A DNA stretch of 8,433 nt from an uncultured Lachnospiraceae bacterium (GCA_902782655.1 CACZNY010000350.1:1-8433); one strand, 5' to 3'. Counted from the stretch's first letter, positions 1 through 8,262 are shown. The notes: generated by a model from the sequence alone, not told the origin. Numbers and translations are program-made.

Positions 1-30
1 AAAGTACTGAATCACTGTTTTGATACAACG

Positions 31-92
31 ACGCCCAAAGTCAAATGGCTTTTTGAACAAGTTCAAACGCCATTTAGACTTTTGGCGTTTTT
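31..92 (+). terminator. Long hairpin with T run, probable + strand terminator
   Basis: An extended inverted repeat folds 31-88 into one rod. The outer arm 31-42 pairs with 77-88 with a single mismatch, the middle arm AAATGGC (43-49) pairs with GCCATTT (69-75), and the inner arm TTTGAA pairs with TTCAAA around a CAAG loop. Five T bases follow directly at 88-92 on the + strand. A shorter alternative hairpin, AACGCCA/TGGCGTT (about 66-90), also ends in the T run. The T tract therefore fits termination of a + strand transcript entering from the left. In the minus direction the hairpin follows the pncB stop but has no good U tract (CGTTGTATC), so it may act there only as a weak terminator or 3' end stabiliser. 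Which gene it serves lies outside the window. Confidence 0.6.
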
Positions 93-93
93 A

Positions 94-1545
94 TCATTTC
101 ATTGACATCTCATCCAGCAGATTCAGCTTCATATCATAAAGCTTCTGGGACAGATCCACATATACATTATGCGGATTCACCAGTCTTCTGGTCTCATCCC
201 AAAGTGTCTCAAGCTCTCCGGCACAGAAATCCCTCATCTCCATGACGGATGGAGACGTATAGACACATTCTCCCTTATCAAACACCTGTATCATCAGCTC
301 TCTCATGGAGTATTCTCCCCCCTTGAGCCTTGTCCTCTTCCATGGCTCCTGCGGATCGAAAAGAATAAGATCCTCCTTCGGATCGAAAGTCTCTTCAACA
401 AGGCAGATAAGGTCTGCCTTTACCTTGCCCTCTTCATCATAGACTCTGATTATCTTCTTGTTTCCGGGATTCGTGATCTTCTCGGAATTTTCCGAAAGCT
501 TGATCTTCGGCGTACACGAGCCGTCCTCATTCACTACACCCGCAAGCTTATATACACCCCCGAATGCCGGCCAGTCCTTGGAAGTGATCAGATTTGTTCC
601 GACACCCCAGCTCGTGATCCTGGCTCCCTGTACCTTAAGCGAATCTATAAGAAACTCATCGAGGTCATTCGATGCCGATAGCACGGCATCAGTAAATCCC
701 GCTTCATCAAGCATCACTCTCGCCTTCTTTGAAAGATAAGCAAGGTCACCGGAATCAAATCTTACCCCGTAAAGCTTAGGGTGTATGCCCTTATCCCGAA
801 GCTCGGTAAAAACCTTTATCGCATTAGGTACACCGGATTTCAATGTATCGTAGGTATCGGCTATCAGCAGGCATGCATCAGGATAGATCTCCGCATACTT
901 TCTGAATGCTGTCAGCTCATCCGGAAAGCTCATCACCCACGAGTGCGCATTGGTTCCCTTTACGGGCACATTGAAAAGCTGTCCCGCCAAAACATTGGAT
1001 GTGCCTATGCAGCCGCCTATCATCGCCGCCCTTGCTCCGTATGTCCCGGCATCGGGTCCCTGTGCCCTCCTCAATCCGAACTCCATGACGCCATCTCCTC
1101 TGGCGGCATAGCATACCCTTGCGGTCTTTGTAGCTATAAGCGACTGATGGTTGATTATATTCAATATCGCTGTCTCTACAAGCTGAGCCTGCATGATGGG
1201 AGCAATGACCTTGACCAGAGGCTCTCTGGGGAATATAACCTCGCCCTCCGGTATGGACCATATCGATCCCGTGAACCTGAAATCCGTCAGATAGTCAAGG
1301 AAATCCTCCTGAAATATTCCGAGGCTTCGCAGATACTCTATATCTTCCTTCTCAAATCGAAGCTCTTTGATATACTGTATGACCTGCTCCAGTCCTGCCA
1401 TTACAGCATAGCCGCTCTCCATGGGATTGGTGCGGTAAAACATGTCAAATATCACGGTCTGATTGGCATTTTCATTCTTGAAATAGCCCTGCATCATCGT
1501 CAGCTCATACAGATCCGTAAGCAATGTAAGATTCTGTCTGTCCAA
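94..1545 (-). CDS. pncB: Nicotinate phosphoribosyltransferase
   Basis: Converts nicotinate and phosphoribosyl pyrophosphate to nicotinate mononucleotide, usually coupled to ATP hydrolysis, in the cytosolic Preiss-Handler salvage route to NAD. Family signatures, numbered from the chosen start: an N terminus DRQNLTLLTDLYELTMMQGY, GLRRAQGPDAG (about 157-167), GTNAHSW with the histidine expected to be phosphorylated (about H201), GVRFDSGDL (about 260-268) and GVGTNL (about 314-319). I chose TTG at 1543-1545 (483 residues) because a GGGAAGG Shine-Dalgarno lies 8 bases upstream and because the family's conserved N terminus begins exactly there. The longest frame starts at ATG 1617, giving 507 residues. 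That codon lies upstream of the predicted transcription start and lacks a ribosome binding site. An ATG at 1578 also lacks one. The gene has its own promoter and is separated from mfd by about 200 bases. Family assignment is near certain; the start is an inference. Confidence 0.93.
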   Translation of the reverse strand: MDRQNLTLLTDLYELTMMQGYFKNENANQTVIFDMFYRTNPMESGYAVMAGLEQVIQYIKELRFEKEDIEYLRSLGIFQEDFLDYLTDFRFTGSIWSIPEGEVIFPREPLVKVIAPIMQAQLVETAILNIINHQSLIATKTARVCYAARGDGVMEFGLRRAQGPDAGTYGARAAMIGGCIGTSNVLAGQLFNVPVKGTNAHSWVMSFPDELTAFRKYAEIYPDACLLIADTYDTLKSGVPNAIKVFTELRDKGIHPKLYGVRFDSGDLAYLSKKARVMLDEAGFTDAVLSASNDLDEFLIDSLKVQGARITSWGVGTNLITSKDWPAFGGVYKLAGVVNEDGSCTPKIKLSENSEKITNPGNKKIIRVYDEEGKVKADLICLVEETFDPKEDLILFDPQEPWKRTRLKGGEYSMRELMIQVFDKGECVYTSPSVMEMRDFCAGELETLWDETRRLVNPHNVYVDLSQKLYDMKLNLLDEMSMK

Positions 1546-1553
1546 AGTCTCTG

Positions 1554-1560
1554 CCTTCCC
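1554..1560 (-). promoter_or_regulatory. pncB: Ribosome binding site deciding the pncB TTG start
   Basis: The minus strand reads GGGAAGG followed by 8 bases and then TTG (1543-1545). This is the only good Shine-Dalgarno near any candidate start of this gene. Neither upstream ATG (1576-1578, 1615-1617) has a purine-rich element at a usable distance. Confidence 0.65.
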
Positions 1561-1600
1561 TTCATACACCAGTTTCATTTTTGGCGCACATTGAGGTAAT

Positions 1601-1630
1601 ATTGTACCATATATCATCCAAAACTATCAA
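1601..1630 (-). promoter_or_regulatory. pncB promoter, sigma-A type with extended -10
   Basis: On the minus strand a -35 TTGATA (1625-1630) is followed by an 18-base spacer and a -10 TACAAT (1601-1606). The -10 is preceded by TGG, which makes an extended -10. Upstream (about 1631-1650) the DNA is very A/T rich and could serve as an UP element. The predicted start of transcription is near 1594, giving a leader of about 49 bases to the TTG start. I see no recognisable operator for an NAD regulator. Confidence 0.65.
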
Positions 1631-1640
1631 TAAATAATGG

Positions 1641-1673
1641 ATTTAAAAATTCCTCGCGTTATTATTGTCGCGG
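1641..1673 (-). terminator. Weak candidate terminator after mfd
   Basis: In the mfd-pncB gap the minus strand carries CGCG, a 10-base loop and CGCG (1669-1672 with 1655-1658), followed by AGGAATTTTTAAAT. The stem is only four G/C pairs and the T run is offset by four bases, so this is at best a poor intrinsic terminator. I see no better one between the mfd stop and pncB. Read-through from the glgC operon into pncB is possible. Confidence 0.22.
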
Positions 1674-1742
1674 CCGAAATCAGCTGCCGGTCGAAATACT
1701 GCTCCGCGGTATACGCAGTTATATTGTTATCAGTGGAAAGTT

Positions 1743-4700
1743 CTATCTGACGAGTCCCGACATTTTTTCAAGCACAGCGTCCACAGTCTGCATCTTATCC
1801 GACTGTATCTCATCGTCTGAGAAGCTGTAGATAAAGGTCGGTCTGCCCGTGGTGACAAGGCGCATCCTTCCCTCGAACAAATCCAGCATGGGAGCTATCC
1901 GCGTCGGATCTATGGTCGCATTCTCATATATGGTCATTATTATTTCCTTATCGGTCACCTTCATATTCTCTACGAAAAGCTCATGTGCCTTTGCCCGAAG
2001 CAGGGCTATACCTATAAGATTTTCGGTACTCTCCGGTATCTTCCCAAAGCGGTCCGAAAGCTCGTCTCTTATATCCGAGGCCTCATCCTCAGACGCAATC
2101 CTTGCTATCTTTTTGTACATATCAAGCTTCATGTTTTCGCTTCTGATATAGCTGTCCGGTATCAGTGCATCCGTTTCCATATCAAAATATGTAGAGAAAT
2201 CCCCGCGGTCTTCTATCCCTCTCTCCTTTTTCACGGCGGAATCAAGCATCTTGCAGTAGAGGTCATATCCTACCTCCGCCATATGTCCCGACTGCTCGGC
2301 TCCCAGCACATTTCCGGCTCCCCTTATCTCCAGATCCTTCATAGCTATCTTGAAGCCGCTTCCAAGGTCGGTAAACTCCTTGATGGCTGCCAGCCTCTTC
2401 TCGGCTGTCTCCTTCAATATCCTGTCCCTCCTGTACATAAGGAACGCATAAGCCATCCGGTTTGATCTTCCGACTCTCCCTCTAAGCTGATAGAGCTGCG
2501 CCAGCCCCATCCTTTCGGAGTCGTCCACTATTATCGTATTTACATTCGGTATATCCAGTCCTGTTTCGATTATCGTAGTGGATACCAGAATGTCGATATC
2601 ACCGTTGATGAAGTCGACCATGATATCCTCCAGCTGTCTCTCATTCATCTGCCCGTGCGCATATGCCGTCACCGCATCAGGTATTAGGGTCTGTACCTTT
2701 GCAGCCACATCGGCTATGTCCGTGATCCTGTTGTGCACATAGTATACCTGCCCTCCCCTTGACATCTCACGGCTTAGGGCCTCCCTTACCATCTCCTCTG
2801 AATACTCCATTACAAAGGTCTGTATCGGAAGCCGGTCCTGAGGAGCCTCCCTCAGAAGCGACATATCTCTTATTCCCGCAAGGCTCATATGGAGCGTGCG
2901 CGGTATAGGGGTAGCGGTGAGAGTGAGGACATCCACATTTTTTCTCATCTCCTTGATCCGCTCCTTATGGCTTACGCCGAAGCGCTGCTCCTCATCCACC
3001 ACCAGCAGTCCCAGATTCTTAAATCCCACGTCCTTTGAGAGAAGACGGTGAGTCCCTATCACTATATCCACAGAGCCGCTCTTCAGTCCCGCTATGGTCT
3101 TTTTGATCTGCGCAGGAGTGCGGAATCTTGACAGCATTTCAATGCGGATGGGATACGAAGACATCCTCTGGGTAAAGGTCTGCATATGCTGTTGGGCAAG
3201 TATTGTCGTAGGTACCAGCACAGCTGCCTGTCTTCCCTCCTGCACGGTCTTAAAGGCCGCCCTTATCGCTACCTCGGTCTTTCCGAAGCCTACATCACCG
3301 CAGATAAGCCTGTCCATGATTGTATGGCTTTCCATGTCATGCTTTACATCTTCTATGGCTTTTAGCTGATCCTCTGTCTCCTCATAGGGAAAAAGCTCCT
3401 CGAATTCATTCTGCCAGACGGTATCGGGACCGTATACAAAGCCCTCGCTTCTTGCGCGCTCCGCATACAGGGTCACAAGCTCCCTTGCTATGCCTGACAC
3501 GGCTGTCCTCACCTTTGCCTTTGTCTTATTCCACTCGTTCCCTCCGAGTTTGTTTACCTTTACCTTTTTCCCGGAATTTCTGTCAGCATATTTCTGCAGA
3601 GAATCGAGATTGGAGGCAATGACATTCACAAAGCTCCCTCCCCCATACTCTATGCGGACGTAATCTCTTGTAACCCCGCCTATCTCTATGGATATCAGCC
3701 CTCTGTATATGCCGATGCCGTGAGCTTCATGCACCACATAATCCCCGGGGGTCAGATCCTCGAAGGACGATATCTTCTCTCCCTCATACAGGGTCTTCCT
3801 CCTTCTTTTCTTCTTTACCTTCCCCCCGAATATATCAGACTCCGATATTACTGCGAAGCCTATATCAGGAAACTCAAAGCCCTTGTAAACATGACCGTAT
3901 GTCAGCATTATTTCACCGCCGGAAAGGATCCTGTCTTCATCCTCGCTGTAGAAGGCATTTATCTCCAGTCCCGTAAGGTCATCCGTAAGCTTTTTGGCTC
4001 TGGTATGTGAGGGTGAAAGGATGACTACCCTGCTTTTTCTTTTCCTGTACCTTTCAAGATCTGATTTAAGCTGATCAAAGCTCTTATTATATGAACCTAT
4101 AGTCTGTGAGCTGACAGAATACTCTGCGGAGTATCTGTAATCCTCGTGATGAAGGCTGATCATGGAGGAAGCGAGCACCGGCATCGACATAAGTCTGGCA
4201 AAGACCTCCTCTGCGGGAATAAGCACATCGCTTTCTCCCGGGAGCATATGCCCGGTCTCTATCCTGTGAGTCACGCTGTCTGTCCACTCCTGCCACACGG
4301 CATGGCCTCTCTCCTCACATCGCGCCGGCTCATCTATTATTACGCCTGCATGCCTGATATTGATAAGATCCAGAAGATTTTCAGTCCTTCCGTAGAGATA
4401 GCATATATAGGGAGAAAGATTGATACTGATGCCGCATACCAGAGCTTCCATAACCTGATCGGTATAGGTCTTGAGTCTGTATGCCGCCTCCGTTTTCATC
4501 TCCTTCCGGAGGGCATCATAAACCCGGGATGCCTCCGCCTCTATCCTGACCTTGGCCCCCAGTCTCATATCCTCGTCCGTGACCAGATCGGTCGCAGGAT
4601 ATATAAGTATCTGCTTCAGCTTCTCTATGGATCGCTGGCTTAGGGCATCATATTCCCTTATGCTGTCAGCCTCATCCCCCCACAGCTCTATCCTTACAGG

Positions 4701-5261
4701 ATTCTCCTCAGTCAGCGGATATATGTCTATTATACCGCCCCTTACCGCATACTGCCCCGGCTCCTCGGCCTCCGTCCCTCTTTCATAGCCCAGATCCGTA
4801 AGCCTGGCGGAAAGCTCCTCTATATCGAGAATGTCTCCCGTTTTTATACTTAAGATATTGTCCGTGATATATGAGATCGGAGCCATCTTCTCCATCAGCG
4901 CGTCGAAGGTGGTGATGATGGTAAGCTCCTGCCCTGCTTTATGCTCACATAGCGCTTTTATTGCCTGCATCCTCTGTCTTATCAGCATATTTCCGGAGAG
5001 ATCAGCCTGATAAAACATCATGTCGCGCGCCGGATAGACATATACCTCTCTGCCGAAAAGATATGCCTCCTCCTCTATCTGCGAAGCCCTGACGGTATCC
5101 GCTGCTATAAAAAGCCGTACACCCTCCGTCACGGCATAAGAAAAGACCGTACGGGCCGAGTCCGTAAGGCCTGTCACTCCTGTGATGCCGTTCCTTTTTA
5201 TATCGCGCCGCAGATCATCATATATTCCAAGCTCTTTTACAGGTTCCGTAAGCGCCTTCAT
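1743..5261 (-). CDS. mfd: Transcription-repair coupling factor Mfd
   Basis: An ATP-dependent DNA translocase that recognises RNA polymerase stalled at lesions, pushes it off and recruits UvrA for nucleotide excision repair. At 1172 residues it is full length for the family. Domains in order: a UvrB-like N-terminal region with RGGIIDIYP (about 174-182); a basic linker (KKKRRRK, about 483-489); the RNA polymerase interaction domain starting near GDYVVHEAHGIGIYRG (about 506-521); a RecG-like helicase core with Walker A GDVGFGKTE (655-663), DEEQ box (756-759), TATPIPRT (782-789) and motif VI RGRVGRS (927-933); a translocation segment GAGNVLGAEQSGH (981-993); and the C-terminal regulatory domain. 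All expected motor motifs look intact. The ATG lies 3 bases after the pth stop; a GGA six bases upstream is a weak ribosome binding site, so translation is probably coupled to pth. It is the last gene of the glgC operon. Confidence 0.98.
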   Translation of the reverse strand: MKALTEPVKELGIYDDLRRDIKRNGITGVTGLTDSARTVFSYAVTEGVRLFIAADTVRASQIEEEAYLFGREVYVYPARDMMFYQADLSGNMLIRQRMQAIKALCEHKAGQELTIITTFDALMEKMAPISYITDNILSIKTGDILDIEELSARLTDLGYERGTEAEEPGQYAVRGGIIDIYPLTEENPVRIELWGDEADSIREYDALSQRSIEKLKQILIYPATDLVTDEDMRLGAKVRIEAEASRVYDALRKEMKTEAAYRLKTYTDQVMEALVCGISINLSPYICYLYGRTENLLDLINIRHAGVIIDEPARCEERGHAVWQEWTDSVTHRIETGHMLPGESDVLIPAEEVFARLMSMPVLASSMISLHHEDYRYSAEYSVSSQTIGSYNKSFDQLKSDLERYRKRKSRVVILSPSHTRAKKLTDDLTGLEINAFYSEDEDRILSGGEIMLTYGHVYKGFEFPDIGFAVISESDIFGGKVKKKRRRKTLYEGEKISSFEDLTPGDYVVHEAHGIGIYRGLISIEIGGVTRDYVRIEYGGGSFVNVIASNLDSLQKYADRNSGKKVKVNKLGGNEWNKTKAKVRTAVSGIARELVTLYAERARSEGFVYGPDTVWQNEFEELFPYEETEDQLKAIEDVKHDMESHTIMDRLICGDVGFGKTEVAIRAAFKTVQEGRQAAVLVPTTILAQQHMQTFTQRMSSYPIRIEMLSRFRTPAQIKKTIAGLKSGSVDIVIGTHRLLSKDVGFKNLGLLVVDEEQRFGVSHKERIKEMRKNVDVLTLTATPIPRTLHMSLAGIRDMSLLREAPQDRLPIQTFVMEYSEEMVREALSREMSRGGQVYYVHNRITDIADVAAKVQTLIPDAVTAYAHGQMNERQLEDIMVDFINGDIDILVSTTIIETGLDIPNVNTIIVDDSERMGLAQLYQLRGRVGRSNRMAYAFLMYRRDRILKETAEKRLAAIKEFTDLGSGFKIAMKDLEIRGAGNVLGAEQSGHMAEVGYDLYCKMLDSAVKKERGIEDRGDFSTYFDMETDALIPDSYIRSENMKLDMYKKIARIASEDEASDIRDELSDRFGKIPESTENLIGIALLRAKAHELFVENMKVTDKEIIMTIYENATIDPTRIAPMLDLFEGRMRLVTTGRPTFIYSFSDDEIQSDKMQTVDAVLEKMSGLVR

Positions 5262-5264
5262 CTT

Positions 5265-5828
5265 TTATCCGTTATATCTTGACATTGCATATCCTGCATC
5301 ATGCTTAAGGATCTCTCCCACGGCCTCTGCAGCTCGCAGTCTTGCCCCCCTCATTATGTCCTCATCTTCAGCACCGAATCCCGAAAGCACCCAGTCAGCC
5401 AGATCCCATTCGGGCGGCTTGGCACCTACTCCAACCCTGACTCGCACGAAGGCTCCGGTTCCTATACGCGCTATTATGTCCTTCATGCCCTTATGCCCTC
5501 CGGCAGAGCCCTCTTCTCTTATCCTCAGCCTTCCCACTGAAAGATCTATATCATCATATATCACGATAAGACTTGAAGCCGGATCCTCCCGGTAATAGGC
5601 AACTGCCTCCGATACCGCCTCTCCCGAAAGGTTCATATAGGTCTGCGGCTTCAAAAGCAGCACCTTTTCCCCTTCTATGATACCGGTACCGCACAGCGAC
5701 CCGTGTTTTTTCGAATCAACCCGTATGTCCCATTTATCAGACAGTATGTCGATCACCTCAAAGCCTGTATTATGCCTTGTATGCTCATACTTTCTTCCCG
5801 GATTTCCGAGTCCTGCTATGATATACAT
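5265..5828 (-). CDS. pth: Peptidyl-tRNA hydrolase
   Basis: Cleaves the ester bond of peptidyl-tRNAs released prematurely from ribosomes, recycling tRNA in the cytosol. At 187 residues it has the usual length of the bacterial Pth family. Visible signatures: GLGNPGRKYEHTRHNTGF with N9 and the catalytic H19, PQTYMNLSGE with N66, YDDIDLSVGRLR with D92 at the position that activates the histidine in the E. coli enzyme, and a GGHKGMKDI segment (about 110-118). In E. coli the last segment has asparagine (N114) where this protein has lysine (K113), a possible change in substrate contact. The ATG begins one base after the glgD stop and no strong ribosome binding site is visible (only a distant AGG), which suggests coupling to glgD. 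It is followed 3 bases later by mfd, an order shared with many Firmicutes, though the short fin (yabK) gene found between them in Bacillus is absent. Confidence 0.97.
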   Translation of the reverse strand: MYIIAGLGNPGRKYEHTRHNTGFEVIDILSDKWDIRVDSKKHGSLCGTGIIEGEKVLLLKPQTYMNLSGEAVSEAVAYYREDPASSLIVIYDDIDLSVGRLRIREEGSAGGHKGMKDIIARIGTGAFVRVRVGVGAKPPEWDLADWVLSGFGAEDEDIMRGARLRAAEAVGEILKHDAGYAMSRYNG

Positions 5829-5829
5829 C

Positions 5830-6948
5830 TCAGATTATAAACCTGTTGCCTGCTTCAGCCACGACATCCACTCCGTTCTCGCACTTGTGATAATAATCAC
5901 CGTGTATGGTGCTGTGGCTTTCAACGATGCAGTTCTCCAAGTGGGAATTGTCCGCTATATATACATCATTGAGCACGATTGAATTCTTAATATAGCAATT
6001 GCTGCCTATGAAGCTCTTTTTGAATATCAGTGAGTCCTCTACAGTGCCGTTTATTATGGAACCCGAGGCAATAAGGCTGTTTTTTACATGTGAGCCCGCA
6101 TTGAGCTTGGCAGGCGGAAGATCATCCGCCTTTGTATATATCACGGGATACGCCTCCATAAAAAAGGATCTCACCTCACGCTTCAGGAAGTCCATGTTTG
6201 CTCTGTAATAATCATCCAGGGAAGCAATGTTGCTCCAGTAGGAATTCAGCCTGTAGCCGTAAATCGCCTTGATATCCCTGTATCTTACAAGAATATCACT
6301 TACAAAATCATGTCTGTCGTCCTCGGCACATTCTTCAATAAGCTCTATGAGATGACGCCGCCTTAAAATATAGATTCCGCAGGATACCGTATGTGAATCG
6401 GTTATCAGAGGCTTCTGCTCAAAATCCCTGATCCTGCCGTCATCGTCAAGCTTTACACAGCCATACCTCTCTGCCTTGAAGCCATCCGGAAGATCCTTGA
6501 CCACTATGGTAATGTCCGCATTTTTTTCTATGTGATATTCAAGTATCTTCCCGTAGTCCACCTTGTAAATGCAGTCTCCCGAAGCAATTATCACATAGGG
6601 TTCATGGCTTTTTTTGAGGAATGAAAGATTCTGGTACATGGCATCTGCCGTTCCTCTGAACCAGAGGTTGCTGTCTTCGGTAATGGAAGGGGTGAATATG
6701 GTAAGCCCTCCCTGTTTTCGTCCGAAATTCCACCACTTTGAAGAGCTTAAGTGCTCCGTCAGGGATCTTGAATTATATTGCGTAAAAACCGCCACGTTCT
6801 GCACATGGGAGTTCGTCATGCTCGAAAGCGCGAAATCTATGCTCCTGAAGTTGCCGGCTATCGGAAGAGCCGCGACAGCCCTGTGCTTCGTAAGCTCTTT
6901 TATCCTCCGGCTGTTGCCGCCGGCAAGCACCATGCCTATCGCCCTCAT
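5830..6948 (-). CDS. glgD: ADP-glucose pyrophosphorylase subunit GlgD
   Basis: A GlgC paralogue of the Firmicutes type that associates with GlgC in a mixed ADP-glucose pyrophosphorylase and generally acts as a modulating subunit with weak or no activity. The 372 residues contain an N-terminal nucleotidyltransferase domain and a C-terminal left-handed beta-helix of hexapeptide repeats (about 285-350). Compared with GlgC in this window, key positions differ: [12 protein letters not shown] replaces [12 protein letters not shown], the lysine of AKPAVPFG is V25, and GDHIYK is GDCIYK (D125, C126). [11 protein letters not shown] (97-107) and FEQKP with K179 are kept. This pattern fits a degenerate subunit, although some GlgD proteins are reported to retain activity. 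The start codon overlaps the glgC stop (ATGA), and a GGAGG lies 9 bases upstream inside glgC, so the two subunits are made together. The family call is firm; the loss of catalysis is inferred. Confidence 0.96.
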   Translation of the reverse strand: MRAIGMVLAGGNSRRIKELTKHRAVAALPIAGNFRSIDFALSSMTNSHVQNVAVFTQYNSRSLTEHLSSSKWWNFGRKQGGLTIFTPSITEDSNLWFRGTADAMYQNLSFLKKSHEPYVIIASGDCIYKVDYGKILEYHIEKNADITIVVKDLPDGFKAERYGCVKLDDDGRIRDFEQKPLITDSHTVSCGIYILRRRHLIELIEECAEDDRHDFVSDILVRYRDIKAIYGYRLNSYWSNIASLDDYYRANMDFLKREVRSFFMEAYPVIYTKADDLPPAKLNAGSHVKNSLIASGSIINGTVEDSLIFKKSFIGSNCYIKNSIVLNDVYIADNSHLENCIVESHSTIHGDYYHKCENGVDVVAEAGNRFII

Positions 6949-8219
6949 CTCTTCTCACCTCCCCTTATCAGAGTGCTGCCTGATGGAAGGATTCTGTTCG
7001 GGAAATCCTTGGCGGTACATTTTCCAGCCACCACAGAGTTTTTACCGATGCTTACTCCGTCGGGGATCAGGCTCCTTTCACCTATGGTCACGAGACCATG
7101 GTTGTATATATCGGGTCTCGTATCATTTTCCTTTTCATCGCCGATACCGAGCCTTACATTATCGCCTATCACAGCATCCTCCGCCACTATGGCTCTCTCC
7201 AGATGGCAGTTTTTGCCTATCCTGGCTCCGTTCATGATGATGGAATCATAGATCTCGGTTCCTTCTCCTATCCTCACATCACAGCCTATGACGGAACCGT
7301 AAACCCTTCCGTATATCCCCGTCCTCTCGCCTGTTATCACACGCTCAACATATGCGTTGCTCCCCACATAGGTAGGCGGTACAGCCTGCGATTCCGTGAA
7401 TATCTTCCAATATTCTTCATAAAGATTGAATTCCGGGATTATATCTATGAGCTCCATGTTTGCTTCCCAGTAAGAGTACAGTGTCCCCACATCCTTCCAG
7501 TATGAATTAAATTCATATGCGAATATATTCTTGTGCTCCTCATAGCAGTAAGGGATCACATGCTTACCGAAATCCAGATTGGGCTGCTCCGAATTTGCGA
7601 CCAGAGCCTCCCTCAGTATCTTCCATGAGAATATATAAATGCCCATCGACGCAAGGTTGCTGGACGGTTTCTCCGGCTTCTCCTGAAACTCGGTTATCCT
7701 CTTTGATTCATCAGCTACTACTATGCCGAACCTGCTGGCCTCTTCCATCGGCACAGGCATCACCGCAAGAGTTACCGCTGCTTTCTTCTTTTTGTGGAAA
7801 TCCAGCATCACCTCGTAGTCCATTTTGTAGATATGATCCCCCGAAAGGATAAGGACATAGTCGGGATTAAAGCTTTCCATATACTCAATATTCTGATAGA
7901 TCGCATTTGCGGTTCCCGTGTACCAGTCCGTGTTTATATTCCTCTCAAAGGGAGGAAGCACCGTGACACCGCCCACATTCCTGTCAAGATCCCAGGGGAT
8001 CCCTATTCCTATGTGGGTATTGAGTCTGAGTGGCTGATACTGTGTAAGCACACCGACAGTGTCTATGCCTGAATTTATGCAGTTTGACAGCGGAAAATCA
8101 ATGATGCGGTATCTCGCTCCGAAAGGAACCGCAGGTTTTGCCATACGTGTAGTAAGTACCCCAAGTCTGCTGCCCTGCCCACCGGCCAGCAGCATGGCTA
8201 TCATCTCTTTCTTTACCAT
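6945..8219 (-). CDS. glgC: Glucose-1-phosphate adenylyltransferase GlgC
   Basis: Makes ADP-glucose and pyrophosphate from ATP and glucose 1-phosphate, the committed step of bacterial glycogen synthesis. At 424 residues it is normal for the family. Motifs: glycine-rich [10 protein letters not shown] (11-20), AKPAVPFG with K28, [14 protein letters not shown] (38-51), [12 protein letters not shown] with the ATP-site tyrosine Y100, [10 protein letters not shown] with D128, FQEKP with K181 (equivalent to the glucose 1-phosphate-binding K195 of E. coli), ASMGIYIF, and YWKDVGT (240-246). A C-terminal beta-helix of hexapeptide repeats (about 285-395) follows. E. coli K39, tied to fructose 1,6-bisphosphate activation, aligns with R25, so allosteric control may differ. 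The active site looks intact, unlike its partner GlgD. It is the first gene of the operon, preceded by a purine-rich ribosome binding site and a promoter. No glgA or glgB is in the window. Confidence 0.98.
   Translation of the reverse strand: MVKKEMIAMLLAGGQGSRLGVLTTRMAKPAVPFGARYRIIDFPLSNCINSGIDTVGVLTQYQPLRLNTHIGIGIPWDLDRNVGGVTVLPPFERNINTDWYTGTANAIYQNIEYMESFNPDYVLILSGDHIYKMDYEVMLDFHKKKKAAVTLAVMPVPMEEASRFGIVVADESKRITEFQEKPEKPSSNLASMGIYIFSWKILREALVANSEQPNLDFGKHVIPYCYEEHKNIFAYEFNSYWKDVGTLYSYWEANMELIDIIPEFNLYEEYWKIFTESQAVPPTYVGSNAYVERVITGERTGIYGRVYGSVIGCDVRIGEGTEIYDSIIMNGARIGKNCHLERAIVAEDAVIGDNVRLGIGDEKENDTRPDIYNHGLVTIGERSLIPDGVSIGKNSVVAGKCTAKDFPNRILPSGSTLIRGGEKR
6958..6962 (-). promoter_or_regulatory. 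glgD: glgD ribosome binding site inside the glgC 3' end
   Basis: A perfect GGAGG on the minus strand lies 9 bases before the glgD ATG and within the last codons of glgC, which encode the GGEKR tail. Together with the ATGA stop/start overlap this supports coupled, roughly balanced synthesis of the two subunits. Confidence 0.8.
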
Positions 8220-8222
8220 ATT

Positions 8223-8237
8223 CCTTCCCTTCCCCCC
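8223..8237 (-). promoter_or_regulatory. glgC: glgC ribosome binding site
   Basis: The minus strand carries an uninterrupted purine run, GGGGGGAAGGGAAGG, just before the start codon. The AAGGG at 8227-8231 has 7-base spacing to the ATG at 8217-8219, which supports this start over the internal ATG at residue 6. Confidence 0.7.
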
Positions 8238-8244
8238 TGAATAC

Positions 8245-8258
8245 CTGACAAAAGTCAG
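8245..8258 (-). promoter_or_regulatory. Small perfect hairpin at the predicted glgC transcript start
   Basis: CTGAC-TTTT-GTCAG on the minus strand is a perfect five-pair stem with a four-base loop. It spans the predicted transcription start (about 8256) of the glgC promoter. It could be a 5' end hairpin in the leader or half of a binding site; no T tract follows, so it is not an attenuator. Confidence 0.35.
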
Positions 8259-8262
8259 TTTC

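Noticed and set aside
1..105. Open + strand frame entering from the left edge and ending at 105
   Set aside because: It runs straight through the long hairpin and T run and has no recognisable protein content. A short frame ending at the TGA at 8-10 is equally possible, so no gene end can be assigned.
917..1261. A 114-codon minus strand frame inside pncB
   Set aside because: It is out of frame with the conserved pncB reading frame, and pncB shows no frameshift.
781..1599. Open frame of 272 codons on the + strand antisense to pncB
   Set aside because: It lies entirely opposite a clearly conserved enzyme gene, its translation resembles no family I know, and it has no promoter or ribosome binding site. 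It is a shadow of pncB codon bias.
1698..1719. ACTGC/GCAGT inverted repeat around CCGCGG in the mfd-pncB gap
   Set aside because: The stem is only five pairs with a 12-base loop and no T run; it is too weak to call a terminator or operator.
6614..7251. Overlapping + strand frames of 207 and 157 codons across the glgC/glgD junction
   Set aside because: Both are antisense to well-supported genes and look like low-complexity shadow translations rich in S, P, H and R.
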